A stretch of DNA of 64,000 nt, taken from contig NC_134138.1 of assembly GCF_033958435.1 (NCBI RefSeq), forward strand, positions 208,329,298 through 208,393,297. Direction: 5' to 3'. This stretch comes from Carettochelys insculpta (Eukaryota > Chordata > Testudines > Carettochelyidae). Position 1 is the first letter of the stretch. Each line of letters begins with the position of its first letter. The notes under the pieces were generated by a model. The model worked only from the letters and a program-made list of their open reading frames with translations. It was not told where the DNA came from and ran no database searches. Below, in pieces: positions 23,027 to 32,673 of the stretch. Made by a program: the position numbers and the translations under genes.

Positions 23027-23041
23027 CTGCTGCTGCTGCTA
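23027..23041 (+). repeat. (CTG)n microsatellite
   Basis: A run of about five gct/ctg triplets ('ttgctgctgctgctgcta'), of constant length in all units by eye. It encodes a leucine run in one frame, which makes a small reading frame look membrane-like; I do not take that as a gene. Confidence 0.8.
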
Positions 23042-23586
23042 GATCTGTATCATTTGTGGATGTGAAGTTGTCAGGGGCGGCCCTGTGCTTGGAGTTGAAG
23101 TTGGTTCCGGGAGACCACTTGAAGAGGCGTGGCGACCTCGTCGTCAGCTGAAGCTGCGCTTAACAGGCAAAGGGCCTCATCAGACTGCAATCCCCATCTG
23201 AAGCAACAGCCTGGGAGACTGCCAGAAGCGGAATGGCTCCCTCCTCCGCCGTAGAAAGGAAGAAGGACCACGCAGAGGCGACCCACTCGTGTGCTTCTCC
23301 ATTTTGAACGTGCTCCCAGACAGGAAGAAAGAATGGATTTCCCTTCACGTGAGCAAGGCTACCAAGTGCAATTTGCACGCACATTACGCATTAGGAACCA
23401 TGCAATTTGTTGTCACTTGTTTGAAGAGATTGTCCAAAGTAAGGCCTTGTTTTGGCTTTGCAAGGTTTGCAGGGTTGGCCTTTAAGTCCCAAGGGGCTCA
23501 GAAACAAAAAAAATACCCCAACGTTGGAATAAAGGACCTCATTTCCCAAAGGTAACTAGGATTTCAGGCCTTAGACACCTGACAAG

Positions 23587-23674
23587 GGTGGTCGGTCCTG
23601 CCAAGAGGGCAAGGAACTGGACCCGATGCCCTCTGGAGGTCCCTTCCAGTTCTAGTGTTCCATGCTTGTAGGCT
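23587..23674 (+). mobile_element. CR1 LINE 3' end inside each array unit
   Basis: 'gaactggacccgatgccctc', 'tggaggtcccttccagttct' and 'agtgttccatg' match the extreme 3' end of a CR1 element in sense orientation. It appears to be the same subfamily as the minus-strand CR1 at 21357-21925, whose reverse complement reads 'gaactggacttgataacctc'. It recurs at about +1,470 in every unit, so the insertion predates amplification of the unit. The 5' limit is uncertain, and it may extend left to about 23550. Confidence 0.7.
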
Positions 23675-24140
23675 AAGGGGACCCTGACCCTCCTCCATTT
23701 TGCCTGCGCTCTCCCGTCTCGAACCCAGCTCATCGCTTCAGGAGCGCATCTGCTACGCAAACGCAGCCCGGAAGGGCTGCTGACCCACGCGAAGAGAGGA
23801 CGTACTGCAAAGACTTTTCAGATGGCAGCTTAGTCCCCCGGCTGCAGCCTGCATCAAGAGCTTTCTGAGCGATCCGGGGCGGGCAGGGAGGAGGAGGTGG
23901 CTCTGTCCAGGGAGGCCACTGGCAGCTAGTCACTTCTGGCAGCAGGCAGCGCTCCACCCCTAACGTGCTCCTTCTAAACGTTCAAAGAGCGCTAGTTGAA
24001 AAGAGCCCAGAACAGGGCAAGAGATGAGAAGAGGCAGAACTAGCATGGCCAAAAAGGACTCATCCAGCAATGCTACTGCGAAGGGGAAGGCAAGAAGAAA
24101 TGTCAGCTCAAGCAAGCGACACGTCTTGGGCCCTAAACAC

Positions 24141-24257
24141 GCAGCCCAACTTGTCCCAGGCATCCCCGAAAAGCCTCTCTCCACCAGGAGAGAAAGACAA
24201 GCCGCGCCAAAGCTCGGCCCATCCTGGTCCCAAACCTTGTTGGTCCGATTTTCAGCG
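24141..24257 (+). repeat. Internal duplication within the unit, copy A
   Basis: Diverged partner of 24425-24558. Shared landmarks in the same order are 'ccaactt', 'gaaaa', 'ccaccagga', 'tcctggtccca' and a final 'tttcagcg'. It gives part of the recurring basic, Ser/Pro-rich reading frame 24070-24573 its repetitive look. Present in all units. Confidence 0.6.
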
Positions 24258-24424
24258 TCTCACACCTGGTAGGAACCCCCAGGGTAGAAAGCAATCCAGA
24301 AAGCAGAGACGGGAAAAGCGCAGCAGGAGAAGGCCGCAAAAGCAGGGGTTGGAACTAGCACCGGTGATGAAAAACAAGCAGTTTGTGGAAATTCCAACAA
24401 TGCCCCTGGGGGAGCCCGAAAGAT

Positions 24425-24558
24425 GGAGTCCAACTTCTCTGCGCTCCCCCCCAGAAAATCCCCTCCCCACCAGGAAAGACAGAAAGGCCATCTGGATGGA
24501 ATCCAGGCCCCTCCTGGTCCCAGACGCAGCGAGGAACAAACCGTTTCCTTTTCCAGCG
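24425..24558 (+). repeat. Internal duplication within the unit, copy B
   Basis: Partner of 24141-24257, offset by roughly 285-300 bp, with a few indels. It ends 'ccttttccagcg', matching the pyrimidine-AG end of copy A. The divergence shows this duplication is far older than amplification of the 3,491-bp unit. Confidence 0.6.
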
Positions 24559-25314
24559 TGGCCAGCCGTTTAACGGCAGCACGAGGCCGCTGAGCTACTG
24601 TGAGGGAGAAGTGCCGTCGGTGCTGAAGACGCTCTCGACAGCGGCTCTACGGCATGGATCCAGCGATGGGTTTCCCGCGAGACCGCAGGTTAGCTGGAAA
24701 GAATCTTCTCTGACCGACTGTGGCACTCGCCAGGGCGTAGCGTGAAGCCCCGAGGGCTGCCGAGTAAAGTACCGATCCTCCAGAAAGCGGTCCCTCTTTT
24801 CAAACGGTTCCCCGGCCTGACAGGGCCCGGCATCCCCTGCTGCGGGGCACGTGCCGCCCGGGCATTTCCCAGGAAAGAGGCTCCAGCGCACGTCTCGGTA
24901 GGCAGAGGGCACCCGTGCCATTTGCAATCACTTGAAGGCTCCCGTCAGTTGCTCGTCCTGGGGCCAGTTGTGGATGTTTCGAAGAAGCTCCCGGCAATTG
25001 GGCCGCAACCCAAGGGACAAGGGCTCGGCACGCACCGAGCCGAAGGGCGGCCTCGTCGGCCTCTCCTGCTGTGGGGTTGTGGCCCAAAGCATCTTGCCAT
25101 CACCTCCGTAAGAGGTCAGCCAAGGGCCTGTTTTGCTTGAGGGAGGCGGGGGTCCTCCGAATGTGCCCTGTTCCCCCGCAGCATGTGCTGCACCCAGTGG
25201 GGTGGAAAATCCCACAGCCTGTAGCAAAGAGTCTCCTGTGGATTTTCTCATTGCTGTGCCCTTCCCTCCCCGCCGGCCAATTGGGCACACCAGGGCAGCC
25301 CGCCTTTTGGGGCG

Positions 25315-25346
25315 GGAAGAGAAGAGAAGAGAAGAGGCACCACCTC
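25315..25346 (+). repeat. (GAAGA)n microsatellite downstream of the CAG tRNA
   Basis: Four 'agaag' steps ('gggaagagaagagaagagaa' then 'gaggc') in the consensus. Unit 11 has an altered, 5-bp longer version (about 60239-60270) and unit 12 is 5 bp shorter (about 63738-63756). It is one of the few length-variable sites between units. On the tRNA strand it is a CTTCT pyrimidine run beginning about 40 nt after the tRNA end. Confidence 0.8.
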
Positions 25347-25382
25347 CAAAGGACCGCTGGCCTTCACGGGAGCGCCCACGCC

Positions 25383-25465
25383 TGTCAGGGGTGGGATTCG
25401 AACCCACGCCTCCAGGAGAGACTGCGACCTGAACGCAGCGCCTTGGACCGCTCGGCCACCCTGAC
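25383..25465 (-). tRNA. tRNA-Leu (CAG), unit 1
   Basis: 83-nt class II tRNA on the minus strand delivering leucine to CUG codons in cytoplasmic translation. Acceptor stem gtcaggg/ccctgac pairs fully, with discriminator A73 as LeuRS requires. The anticodon stem ctgcg/cgcag encloses the loop TTCAGGT. A long variable arm (ctct-cct-ggag) and T-arm gtggg/cccac follow. The internal promoters are intact: A box at 25448-25458 (tggccgagcgg) and B box at 25394-25404 (ggttcgaatcc). It closely resembles the human Leu-CAG gene. No intron and no encoded CCA. The first run of four T on its strand is about 173 nt downstream (25206-25209 as AAAA), so a close Pol III terminator is missing. Confidence 0.97.
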
Positions 25466-25592
25466 GGCCGGCTGGGCTCCTCCCTCAGCTACCTGTGGGC
25501 AGAGAGGCAGCACTCCGGCCCACTGGGAGTCAGGGCCGCTGCTGCCAACAAAAGCTCCAGCCCTGGCTGCCAAGAGGAGACGGTGGTCCCTG

Positions 25593-25597
25593 AAAAA
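25593..25597 (-). terminator. Pol III T5 terminator of tRNA-Leu (AAG)
   Basis: AAAAA on the plus strand, TTTTT on the tRNA strand, starting 11 nt after A73. The same run follows every AAG copy: 29085, 32576, 36067, 39558, 43049, 46540, 50031, 53522, 57014 and 60523 (first base of each). The neighbouring CAG genes have no equivalent. Confidence 0.85.
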
Positions 25598-25607
25598 GTC
25601 AGCCGCC

Positions 25608-25690
25608 TGCCAGGGGTGGGATTCGAACCCACGCCTCCAGGGGAGACTGCGACCTTAACGCAGCGCCTTAGACCGCTCGGCCACCCTGAC
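25608..25690 (-). tRNA. tRNA-Leu (AAG) on a CAG-type body, unit 2
   Basis: 83-nt class II tRNA. The loop TTAAGGT gives anticodon AAG, expected to be read as IAG after deamination of A34, decoding CUU/CUC/CUA. The body is that of the neighbouring Leu-CAG: gtcaggg acceptor start, ctgcg/cgcag anticodon stem and the same T-arm. It differs from the CAG gene at only four places: one D-loop base (T for C), anticodon C34 to A, one variable-arm base, and G for A at position 71, giving a U2-G71 wobble. Human Leu-AAG has a different body (ggtagcg start). A and B boxes are intact and A73 is present. A T5 terminator follows. Confidence 0.96.
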
Positions 25691-28600
25691 GGCCAGAAGG
25701 GCCCCTCCCCTTCTTTTCTGCCCGCCGCTGGCGGTGGCAGGGGGACATGGCCCCCGCCAGCAGGTGGCCTGCTTTCCCAACCAGGCCCCGGGGGGCGGGA
25801 AAACTCCTGCCAGCAGATCAACAGGAAACCCCTGAAACCAACTGACGCAAAAGAGCAGGGAGCCTCCCTGCCCCCGAGCAACAAAAGCCCGACAGCCCAC
25901 TTTCAGGAGTGGCATTGGGAAGCCACACCTCCCCACAAGGCAGCGCTCTGGACCACTCATTCAGCCCCACCCAGCTGGCAAGTTTTTCTCCTGGGTGGCA
26001 GTCAGTGGAATTCAAAAGGCAGCGGCGCGCCTCACGCCAGCGTACTGCTGGCCTTTTCCCCTTTTCTTTCTGAAAATGGCCACGCTGGAAGAAAACAGCA
26101 CGGGGAGAGCCACGCAAGAGCAGGCAGCAAAGAATGCAGCCCAAACGGACACTCGAGCGCATGCAAACGGGGGAGTTTGAGAAGGAGAGCCCCCCTGCTG
26201 AACGAACCAGGCGTGAGTAAGTTCCTTTGGGGTGAGTGACTTGGCTTGACTGTTGCTCTGCATTTGTCTTCTCTTTCAGGTGATTTCACTGACTGTGTCC
26301 GTTGGGATTCTGAGCCTGGGACGTCTTTGAGGCATTGTTGCTTTCCTGAGCCTCGTTGGAATCAGCCTGGGGATCAGCCCTCTGTGATGTTCTTGGATTT
26401 GACAACGACTAGCAGAACCATTGCTGTAACCACGGTCCAAAGCTTCGACCTAACGCTGTGCCAAGTGGGCCAGATGAGGGGTCTCATGAGAGCTGGTCAT
26501 TCACGGAATGTCTTGTTGCTGCTGCTGCTGCTAGATCTGTATCATTTGTGGATGTGAAGTTGTCAGGGGCGGCCCTGTGCTTGGAGTTGAAGTTGGTTCC
26601 GGGAGACCACTTGAAGAGGCGTGGCGACCTCGTCGTCAGCTGAAGCTGCGCTTAACAGGCAAAGGGCCTCATCAGACTGCAATCCCCATCTGAAGCAACA
26701 GCCTGGGAGACTGCCAGAAGCGGAATGGCTCCCTCCTCCGCCGTAGAAAGGAAGAAGGACCACGCAGAGGCGACCCACTCGTGTGCTTCTCCATTTTGAA
26801 CGTGCTCCCAGACAGGAAGAAAGAATGGATTTCCCTTCACGTGAGCAAGGCTACCAAGTGCAATTTGCACGCACATTACGCATTAGGAACCATGCAATTT
26901 GTTGTCACTTGTTTGAAGAGATTGTCCAAAGTAAGGCCTTGTTTTGGCTTTGCAAGGTTTGCAGGGTTGGCCTTTAAGTCCCAAGGGGCTCAGAAACAAA
27001 AAAAATACCCCAACGTTGGAATAAAGGACCTCATTTCCCAAAGGTAACTAGGATTTCAGGCCTTAGACACCTGACAAGGGTGGTCGGTCCTGCCAAGAGG
27101 GCAAGGAACTGGACCCGATGCCCTCTGGAGGTCCCTTCCAGTTCTAGTGTTCCATGCTTGTAGGCTAAGGGGACCCTGACCCTCCTCCATTTTGCCTGCG
27201 CTCTCCCGTCTCGAACCCAGCTCATCGCTTCAGGAGCGCATCTGCTACGCAAACGCAGCCCGGAAGGGCTGCTGACCCACGCGAAGAGAGGACGTACTGC
27301 AAAGACTTTTCAGATGGCAGCTTAGTCCCCCGGCTGCAGCCTGCATCAAGAGCTTTCTGAGCGATCCGGGGCGGGCAGGGAGGAGGAGGTGGCTCTGTCC
27401 AGGGAGGCCACTGGCAGCTAGTCACTTCTGGCAGCAGGCAGCGCTCCACCCCTAACGTGCTCCTTCTAAACGTTCAAAGAGCGCTAGTTGAAAAGAGCCC
27501 AGAACAGGGCAAGAGATGAGAAGAGGCAGAACTAGCATGGCCAAAAAGGACTCATCCAGCAATGCTACTGCGAAGGGGAAGGCAAGAAGAAATGTCAGCT
27601 CAAGCAAGCGACACGTCTTGGGCCCTAAACACGCAGCCCAACTTGTCCCAGGCATCCCCGAAAAGCCTCTCTCCACCAGGAGAGAAAGACAAGCCGCGCC
27701 AAAGCTCGGCCCATCCTGGTCCCAAACCTTGTTGGTCCGATTTTCAGCGTCTCACACCTGGTAGGAACCCCCAGGGTAGAAAGCAATCCAGAAAGCAGAG
27801 ACGGGAAAAGCGCAGCAGGAGAAGGCCGCAAAAGCAGGGGTTGGAACTAGCACCGGTGATGAAAAACAAGCAGTTTGTGGAAATTCCAACAATGCCCCTG
27901 GGGGAGCCCGAAAGATGGAGTCCAACTTCTCTGCGCTCCCCCCCAGAAAATCCCCTCCCCACCAGGAAAGACAGAAAGGCCATCTGGATGGAATCCAGGC
28001 CCCTCCTGGTCCCAGACGCAGCGAGGAACAAACCGTTTCCTTTTCCAGCGTGGCCAGCCGTTTAACGGCAGCACGAGGCCGCTGAGCTACTGTGAGGGAG
28101 AAGTGCCGTCGGTGCTGAAGACGCTCTCGACAGCGGCTCTACGGCATGGATCCAGCGATGGGTTTCCCGCGAGACCGCAGGTTAGCTGGAAAGAATCTTC
28201 TCTGACCGACTGTGGCACTCGCCAGGGCGTAGCGTGAAGCCCCGAGGGCTGCCGAGTAAAGTACCGATCCTCCAGAAAGCGGTCCCTCTTTTCAAACGGT
28301 TCCCCGGCCTGACAGGGCCCGGCATCCCCTGCTGCGGGGCACGTGCCGCCCGGGCATTTCCCAGGAAAGAGGCTCCAGCGCACGTCTCGGTAGGCAGAGG
28401 GCACCCGTGCCATTTGCAATCACTTGAAGGCTCCCGTCAGTTGCTCGTCCTGGGGCCAGTTGTGGATGTTTCGAAGAAGCTCCCGGCAATTGGGCCGCAA
28501 CCCAAGGGACAAGGGCTCGGCACGCACCGAGCCGAAGGGCGGCCTCGTCGGCCTCTCCTGCTGTGGGGTTGTGGCCCAAAGCATCTTGCCATCACCTCCG

Positions 28601-28874
28601 TAAGAGGTCAGCCAAGGGCCTGTTTTGCTTGAGGGAGGCGGGGGTCCTCCGAATGTGCCCTGTTCCCCCGCAGCATGTGCTGCACCCAGTGGGGTGGAAA
28701 ATCCCACAGCCTGTAGCAAAGAGTCTCCTGTGGATTTTCTCATTGCTGTGCCCTTCCCTCCCCGCCGGCCAATTGGGCACACCAGGGCAGCCCGCCTTTT
28801 GGGGCGGGAAGAGAAGAGAAGAGAAGAGGCACCACCTCCAAAGGACCGCTGGCCTTCACGGGAGCGCCCACGCC

Positions 28875-28957
28875 TGTCAGGGGTGGGATTCGAACCCACG
28901 CCTCCAGGAGAGACTGCGACCTGAACGCAGCGCCTTGGACCGCTCGGCCACCCTGAC
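28875..28957 (-). tRNA. tRNA-Leu (CAG), unit 2
   Basis: Same sequence as the unit 1 CAG gene by eye; internal A and B boxes intact. Confidence 0.96.
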
Positions 28958-29099
28958 GGCCGGCTGGGCTCCTCCCTCAGCTACCTGTGGGCAGAGAGGC
29001 AGCACTCCGGCCCACTGGGAGTCAGGGCCGCTGCTGCCAACAAAAGCTCCAGCCCTGGCTGCCAAGAGGAGACGGTGGTCCCTGAAAAAGTCAGCCGCC

Positions 29100-29182
29100 T
29101 GCCAGGGGTGGGATTCGAACCCACGCCTCCAGGGGAGACTGCGACCTTAACGCAGCGCCTTAGACCGCTCGGCCACCCTGAC
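29100..29182 (-). tRNA. tRNA-Leu (AAG), unit 3
   Basis: Same sequence as the unit 2 AAG gene by eye, with T5 terminator at 29085-29089. Confidence 0.96.
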
Positions 29183-32100
29183 GGCCAGAAGGGCCCCTCC
29201 CCTTCTTTTCTGCCCGCCGCTGGCGGTGGCAGGGGGACATGGCCCCCGCCAGCAGGTGGCCTGCTTTCCCAACCAGGCCCCGGGGGGCGGGAAAACTCCT
29301 GCCAGCAGATCAACAGGAAACCCCTGAAACCAACTGACGCAAAAGAGCAGGGAGCCTCCCTGCCCCCGAGCAACAAAAGCCCGACAGCCCACTTTCAGGA
29401 GTGGCATTGGGAAGCCACACCTCCCCACAAGGCAGCGCTCTGGACCACTCATTCAGCCCCACCCAGCTGGCAAGTTTTTCTCCTGGGTGGCAGTCAGTGG
29501 AATTCAAAAGGCAGCGGCGCGCCTCACGCCAGCGTACTGCTGGCCTTTTCCCCTTTTCTTTCTGAAAATGGCCACGCTGGAAGAAAACAGCACGGGGAGA
29601 GCCACGCAAGAGCAGGCAGCAAAGAATGCAGCCCAAACGGACACTCGAGCGCATGCAAACGGGGGAGTTTGAGAAGGAGAGCCCCCTGCTGAACGAACCA
29701 GGCGTGAGTAAGTTCCTTTGGGGTGAGTGACTTGGCTTGACTGTTGCTCTGCATTTGTCTTCTCTTTCAGGTGATTTCACTGACTGTGTCCGTTGGGATT
29801 CTGAGCCTGGGACGTCTTTGAGGCATTGTTGCTTTCCTGAGCCTCGTTGGAATCAGCCTGGGGATCAGCCCTCTGTGATGTTCTTGGATTTGACAACGAC
29901 TAGCAGAACCATTGCTGTAACCACGGTCCAAAGCTTCGACCTAACGCTGTGCCAAGTGGGCCAGATGAGGGGTCTCATGAGAGCTGGTCATTCACGGAAT
30001 GTCTTGTTGCTGCTGCTGCTGCTAGATCTGTATCATTTGTGGATGTGAAGTTGTCAGGGGCGGCCCTGTGCTTGGAGTTGAAGTTGGTTCCGGGAGACCA
30101 CTTGAAGAGGCGTGGCGACCTCGTCGTCAGCTGAAGCTGCGCTTAACAGGCAAAGGGCCTCATCAGACTGCAATCCCCATCTGAAGCAACAGCCTGGGAG
30201 ACTGCCAGAAGCGGAATGGCTCCCTCCTCCGCCGTAGAAAGGAAGAAGGACCACGCAGAGGCGACCCACTCGTGTGCTTCTCCATTTTGAACGTGCTCCC
30301 AGACAGGAAGAAAGAATGGATTTCCCTTCACGTGAGCAAGGCTACCAAGTGCAATTTGCACGCACATTACGCATTAGGAACCATGCAATTTGTTGTCACT
30401 TGTTTGAAGAGATTGTCCAAAGTAAGGCCTTGTTTTGGCTTTGCAAGGTTTGCAGGGTTGGCCTTTAAGTCCCAAGGGGCTCAGAAACAAAAAAAATACC
30501 CCAACGTTGGAATAAAGGACCTCATTTCCCAAAGGTAACTAGGATTTCAGGCCTTAGACACCTGACAAGGGTGGTCGGTCCTGCCAAGAGGGCAAGGAAC
30601 TGGACCCGATGCCCTCTGGAGGTCCCTTCCAGTTCTAGTGTTCCATGCTTGTAGGCTAAGGGGACCCTGACCCTCCTCCATTTTGCCTGCGCTCTCCCGT
30701 CTCGAACCCAGCTCATCGCTTCAGGAGCGCATCTGCTACGCAAACGCAGCCCGGAAGGGCTGCTGACCCACGCGAAGAGAGGACGTACTGCAAAGACTTT
30801 TCAGATGGCAGCTTAGTCCCCCGGCTGCAGCCTGCATCAAGAGCTTTCTGAGCGATCCGGGGCGGGCAGGGAGGAGGAGGTGGCTCTGTCCAGGGAGGCC
30901 ACTGGCAGCTAGTCACTTCTGGCAGCAGGCAGCGCTCCACCCCTAACGTGCTCCTTCTAAACGTTCAAAGAGCGCTAGTTGAAAAGAGCCCAGAACAGGG
31001 CAAGAGATGAGAAGAGGCAGAACTAGCATGGCCAAAAAGGACTCATCCAGCAATGCTACTGCGAAGGGGAAGGCAAGAAGAAATGTCAGCTCAAGCAAGC
31101 GACACGTCTTGGGCCCTAAACACGCAGCCCAACTTGTCCCAGGCATCCCCGAAAAGCCTCTCTCCACCAGGAGAGAAAGACAAGCCGCGCCAAAGCTCGG
31201 CCCATCCTGGTCCCAAACCTTGTTGGTCCGATTTTCAGCGTCTCACACCTGGTAGGAACCCCCAGGGTAGAAAGCAATCCAGAAAGCAGAGACGGGAAAA
31301 GCGCAGCAGGAGAAGGCCGCAAAAGCAGGGGTTGGAACTAGCACCGGTGATGAAAAACAAGCAGTTTGTGGAAATTCCAACAATGCCCCTGGGGGAGCCC
31401 GAAAGATGGAGTCCAACTTCTCTGCGCTCCCCCCCAGAAAATCCCCTCCCCACCAGGAAAGACAGAAAGGCCATCTGGATGGAATCCAGGCCCCTCCTGG
31501 TCCCAGACGCAGCGAGGAACAAACCGTTTCCTTTTCCAGCGTGGCCAGCCGTTTAACGGCAGCACGAGGCCGCTGAGCTACTGTGAGGGAGAAGTGCCGT
31601 CGGTGCTGAAGACGCTCTCGACAGCGGCTCTACGGCATGGATCCAGCGATGGGTTTCCCGCGAGACCGCAGGTTAGCTGGAAAGAATCTTCTCTGACCGA
31701 CTGTGGCACTCGCCAGGGCGTAGCGTGAAGCCCCGAGGGCTGCCGAGTAAAGTACCGATCCTCCAGAAAGCGGTCCCTCTTTTCAAACGGTTCCCCGGCC
31801 TGACAGGGCCCGGCATCCCCTGCTGCGGGGCACGTGCCGCCCGGGCATTTCCCAGGAAAGAGGCTCCAGCGCACGTCTCGGTAGGCAGAGGGCACCCGTG
31901 CCATTTGCAATCACTTGAAGGCTCCCGTCAGTTGCTCGTCCTGGGGCCAGTTGTGGATGTTTCGAAGAAGCTCCCGGCAATTGGGCCGCAACCCAAGGGA
32001 CAAGGGCTCGGCACGCACCGAGCCGAAGGGCGGCCTCGTCGGCCTCTCCTGCTGTGGGGTTGTGGCCCAAAGCATCTTGCCATCACCTCCGTAAGAGGTC

Positions 32101-32365
32101 AGCCAAGGGCCTGTTTTGCTTGAGGGAGGCGGGGGTCCTCCGAATGTGCCCTGTTCCCCCGCAGCATGTGCTGCACCCAGTGGGGTGGAAAATCCCACAG
32201 CCTGTAGCAAAGAGTCTCCTGTGGATTTTCTCATTGCTGTGCCCTTCCCTCCCCGCCGGCCAATTGGGCACACCAGGGCAGCCCGCCTTTTGGGGCGGGA
32301 AGAGAAGAGAAGAGAAGAGGCACCACCTCCAAAGGACCGCTGGCCTTCACGGGAGCGCCCACGCC

Positions 32366-32448
32366 TGTCAGGGGTGGGATTCGAACCCACGCCTCCAGGA
32401 GAGACTGCGACCTGAACGCAGCGCCTTGGACCGCTCGGCCACCCTGAC
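32366..32448 (-). tRNA. tRNA-Leu (CAG), unit 3
   Basis: Intact copy; no base differences from the unit 1 gene seen. Confidence 0.96.
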
Positions 32449-32590
32449 GGCCGGCTGGGCTCCTCCCTCAGCTACCTGTGGGCAGAGAGGCAGCACTCCG
32501 GCCCACTGGGAGTCAGGGCCGCTGCTGCCAACAAAAGCTCCAGCCCTGGCTGCCAAGAGGAGACGGTGGTCCCTGAAAAAGTCAGCCGCC

Positions 32591-32673
32591 TGCCAGGGGT
32601 GGGATTCGAACCCACGCCTCCAGGGGAGACTGCGACCTTAACGCAGCGCCTTAGACCGCTCGGCCACCCTGAC
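32591..32673 (-). tRNA. tRNA-Leu (AAG), unit 4
   Basis: Intact copy. The unit carries the C marker at 33156 (gggcag for gggaag-type neighbours' gggggag). Confidence 0.96.

Larger units (their letters stand above)
22118..25607. repeat. Array unit 1 (edge unit; reference for sub-features)
   Basis: 3,490 bp. The first 130 bp or so diverge from all other units (tRNA relic and its flank). From about 22245 onward it is almost identical to the consensus. The contents below (hairpin, CTG run, CR1 end, internal duplication, GAAGA run) recur at the same offset in every unit. The regions 22274-23020, 23045-23580, 23680-24140 and 24560-25310 contain nothing I recognise. Confidence 0.85.

Noticed and set aside
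23706..23770. Possible antisense tRNA near 'tctcgaacccagctcatcgc'
   Set aside because: A B-box-like string is present, but the remainder does not fold into a tRNA and no A box lies at the right spacing.
24070..24573. 167-codon basic Ser/Pro-rich frame in each unit
   Set aside because: Low-complexity composition, made partly of an internal DNA duplication. No domain is visible, and overlapping minus-strand frames of similar length exist.
24577..24700. Possible extra tRNA-like segments in the unit (gaggccgctgagctac, gctctacggcatgg)
   Set aside because: Only short box-like similarity. No cloverleaf with paired acceptor and T arms could be built on either strand.
25385..25573. Minus-strand frame ending 'RVAERSKALRSGRSLSW'
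   Set aside because: This is a direct translation of the tRNA-Leu gene itself, a known annotation artefact.
25071..26239. Long recurring plus-strand reading frames of 195-218 codons across the tRNA pair
   Set aside because: They run antisense through the tRNA genes and yield the familiar spurious peptides such as 'GFEPTPPGETATLTQRL' and 'GWDSNPRLQ' seen in databases. Recurrence reflects unit copying, not selection.
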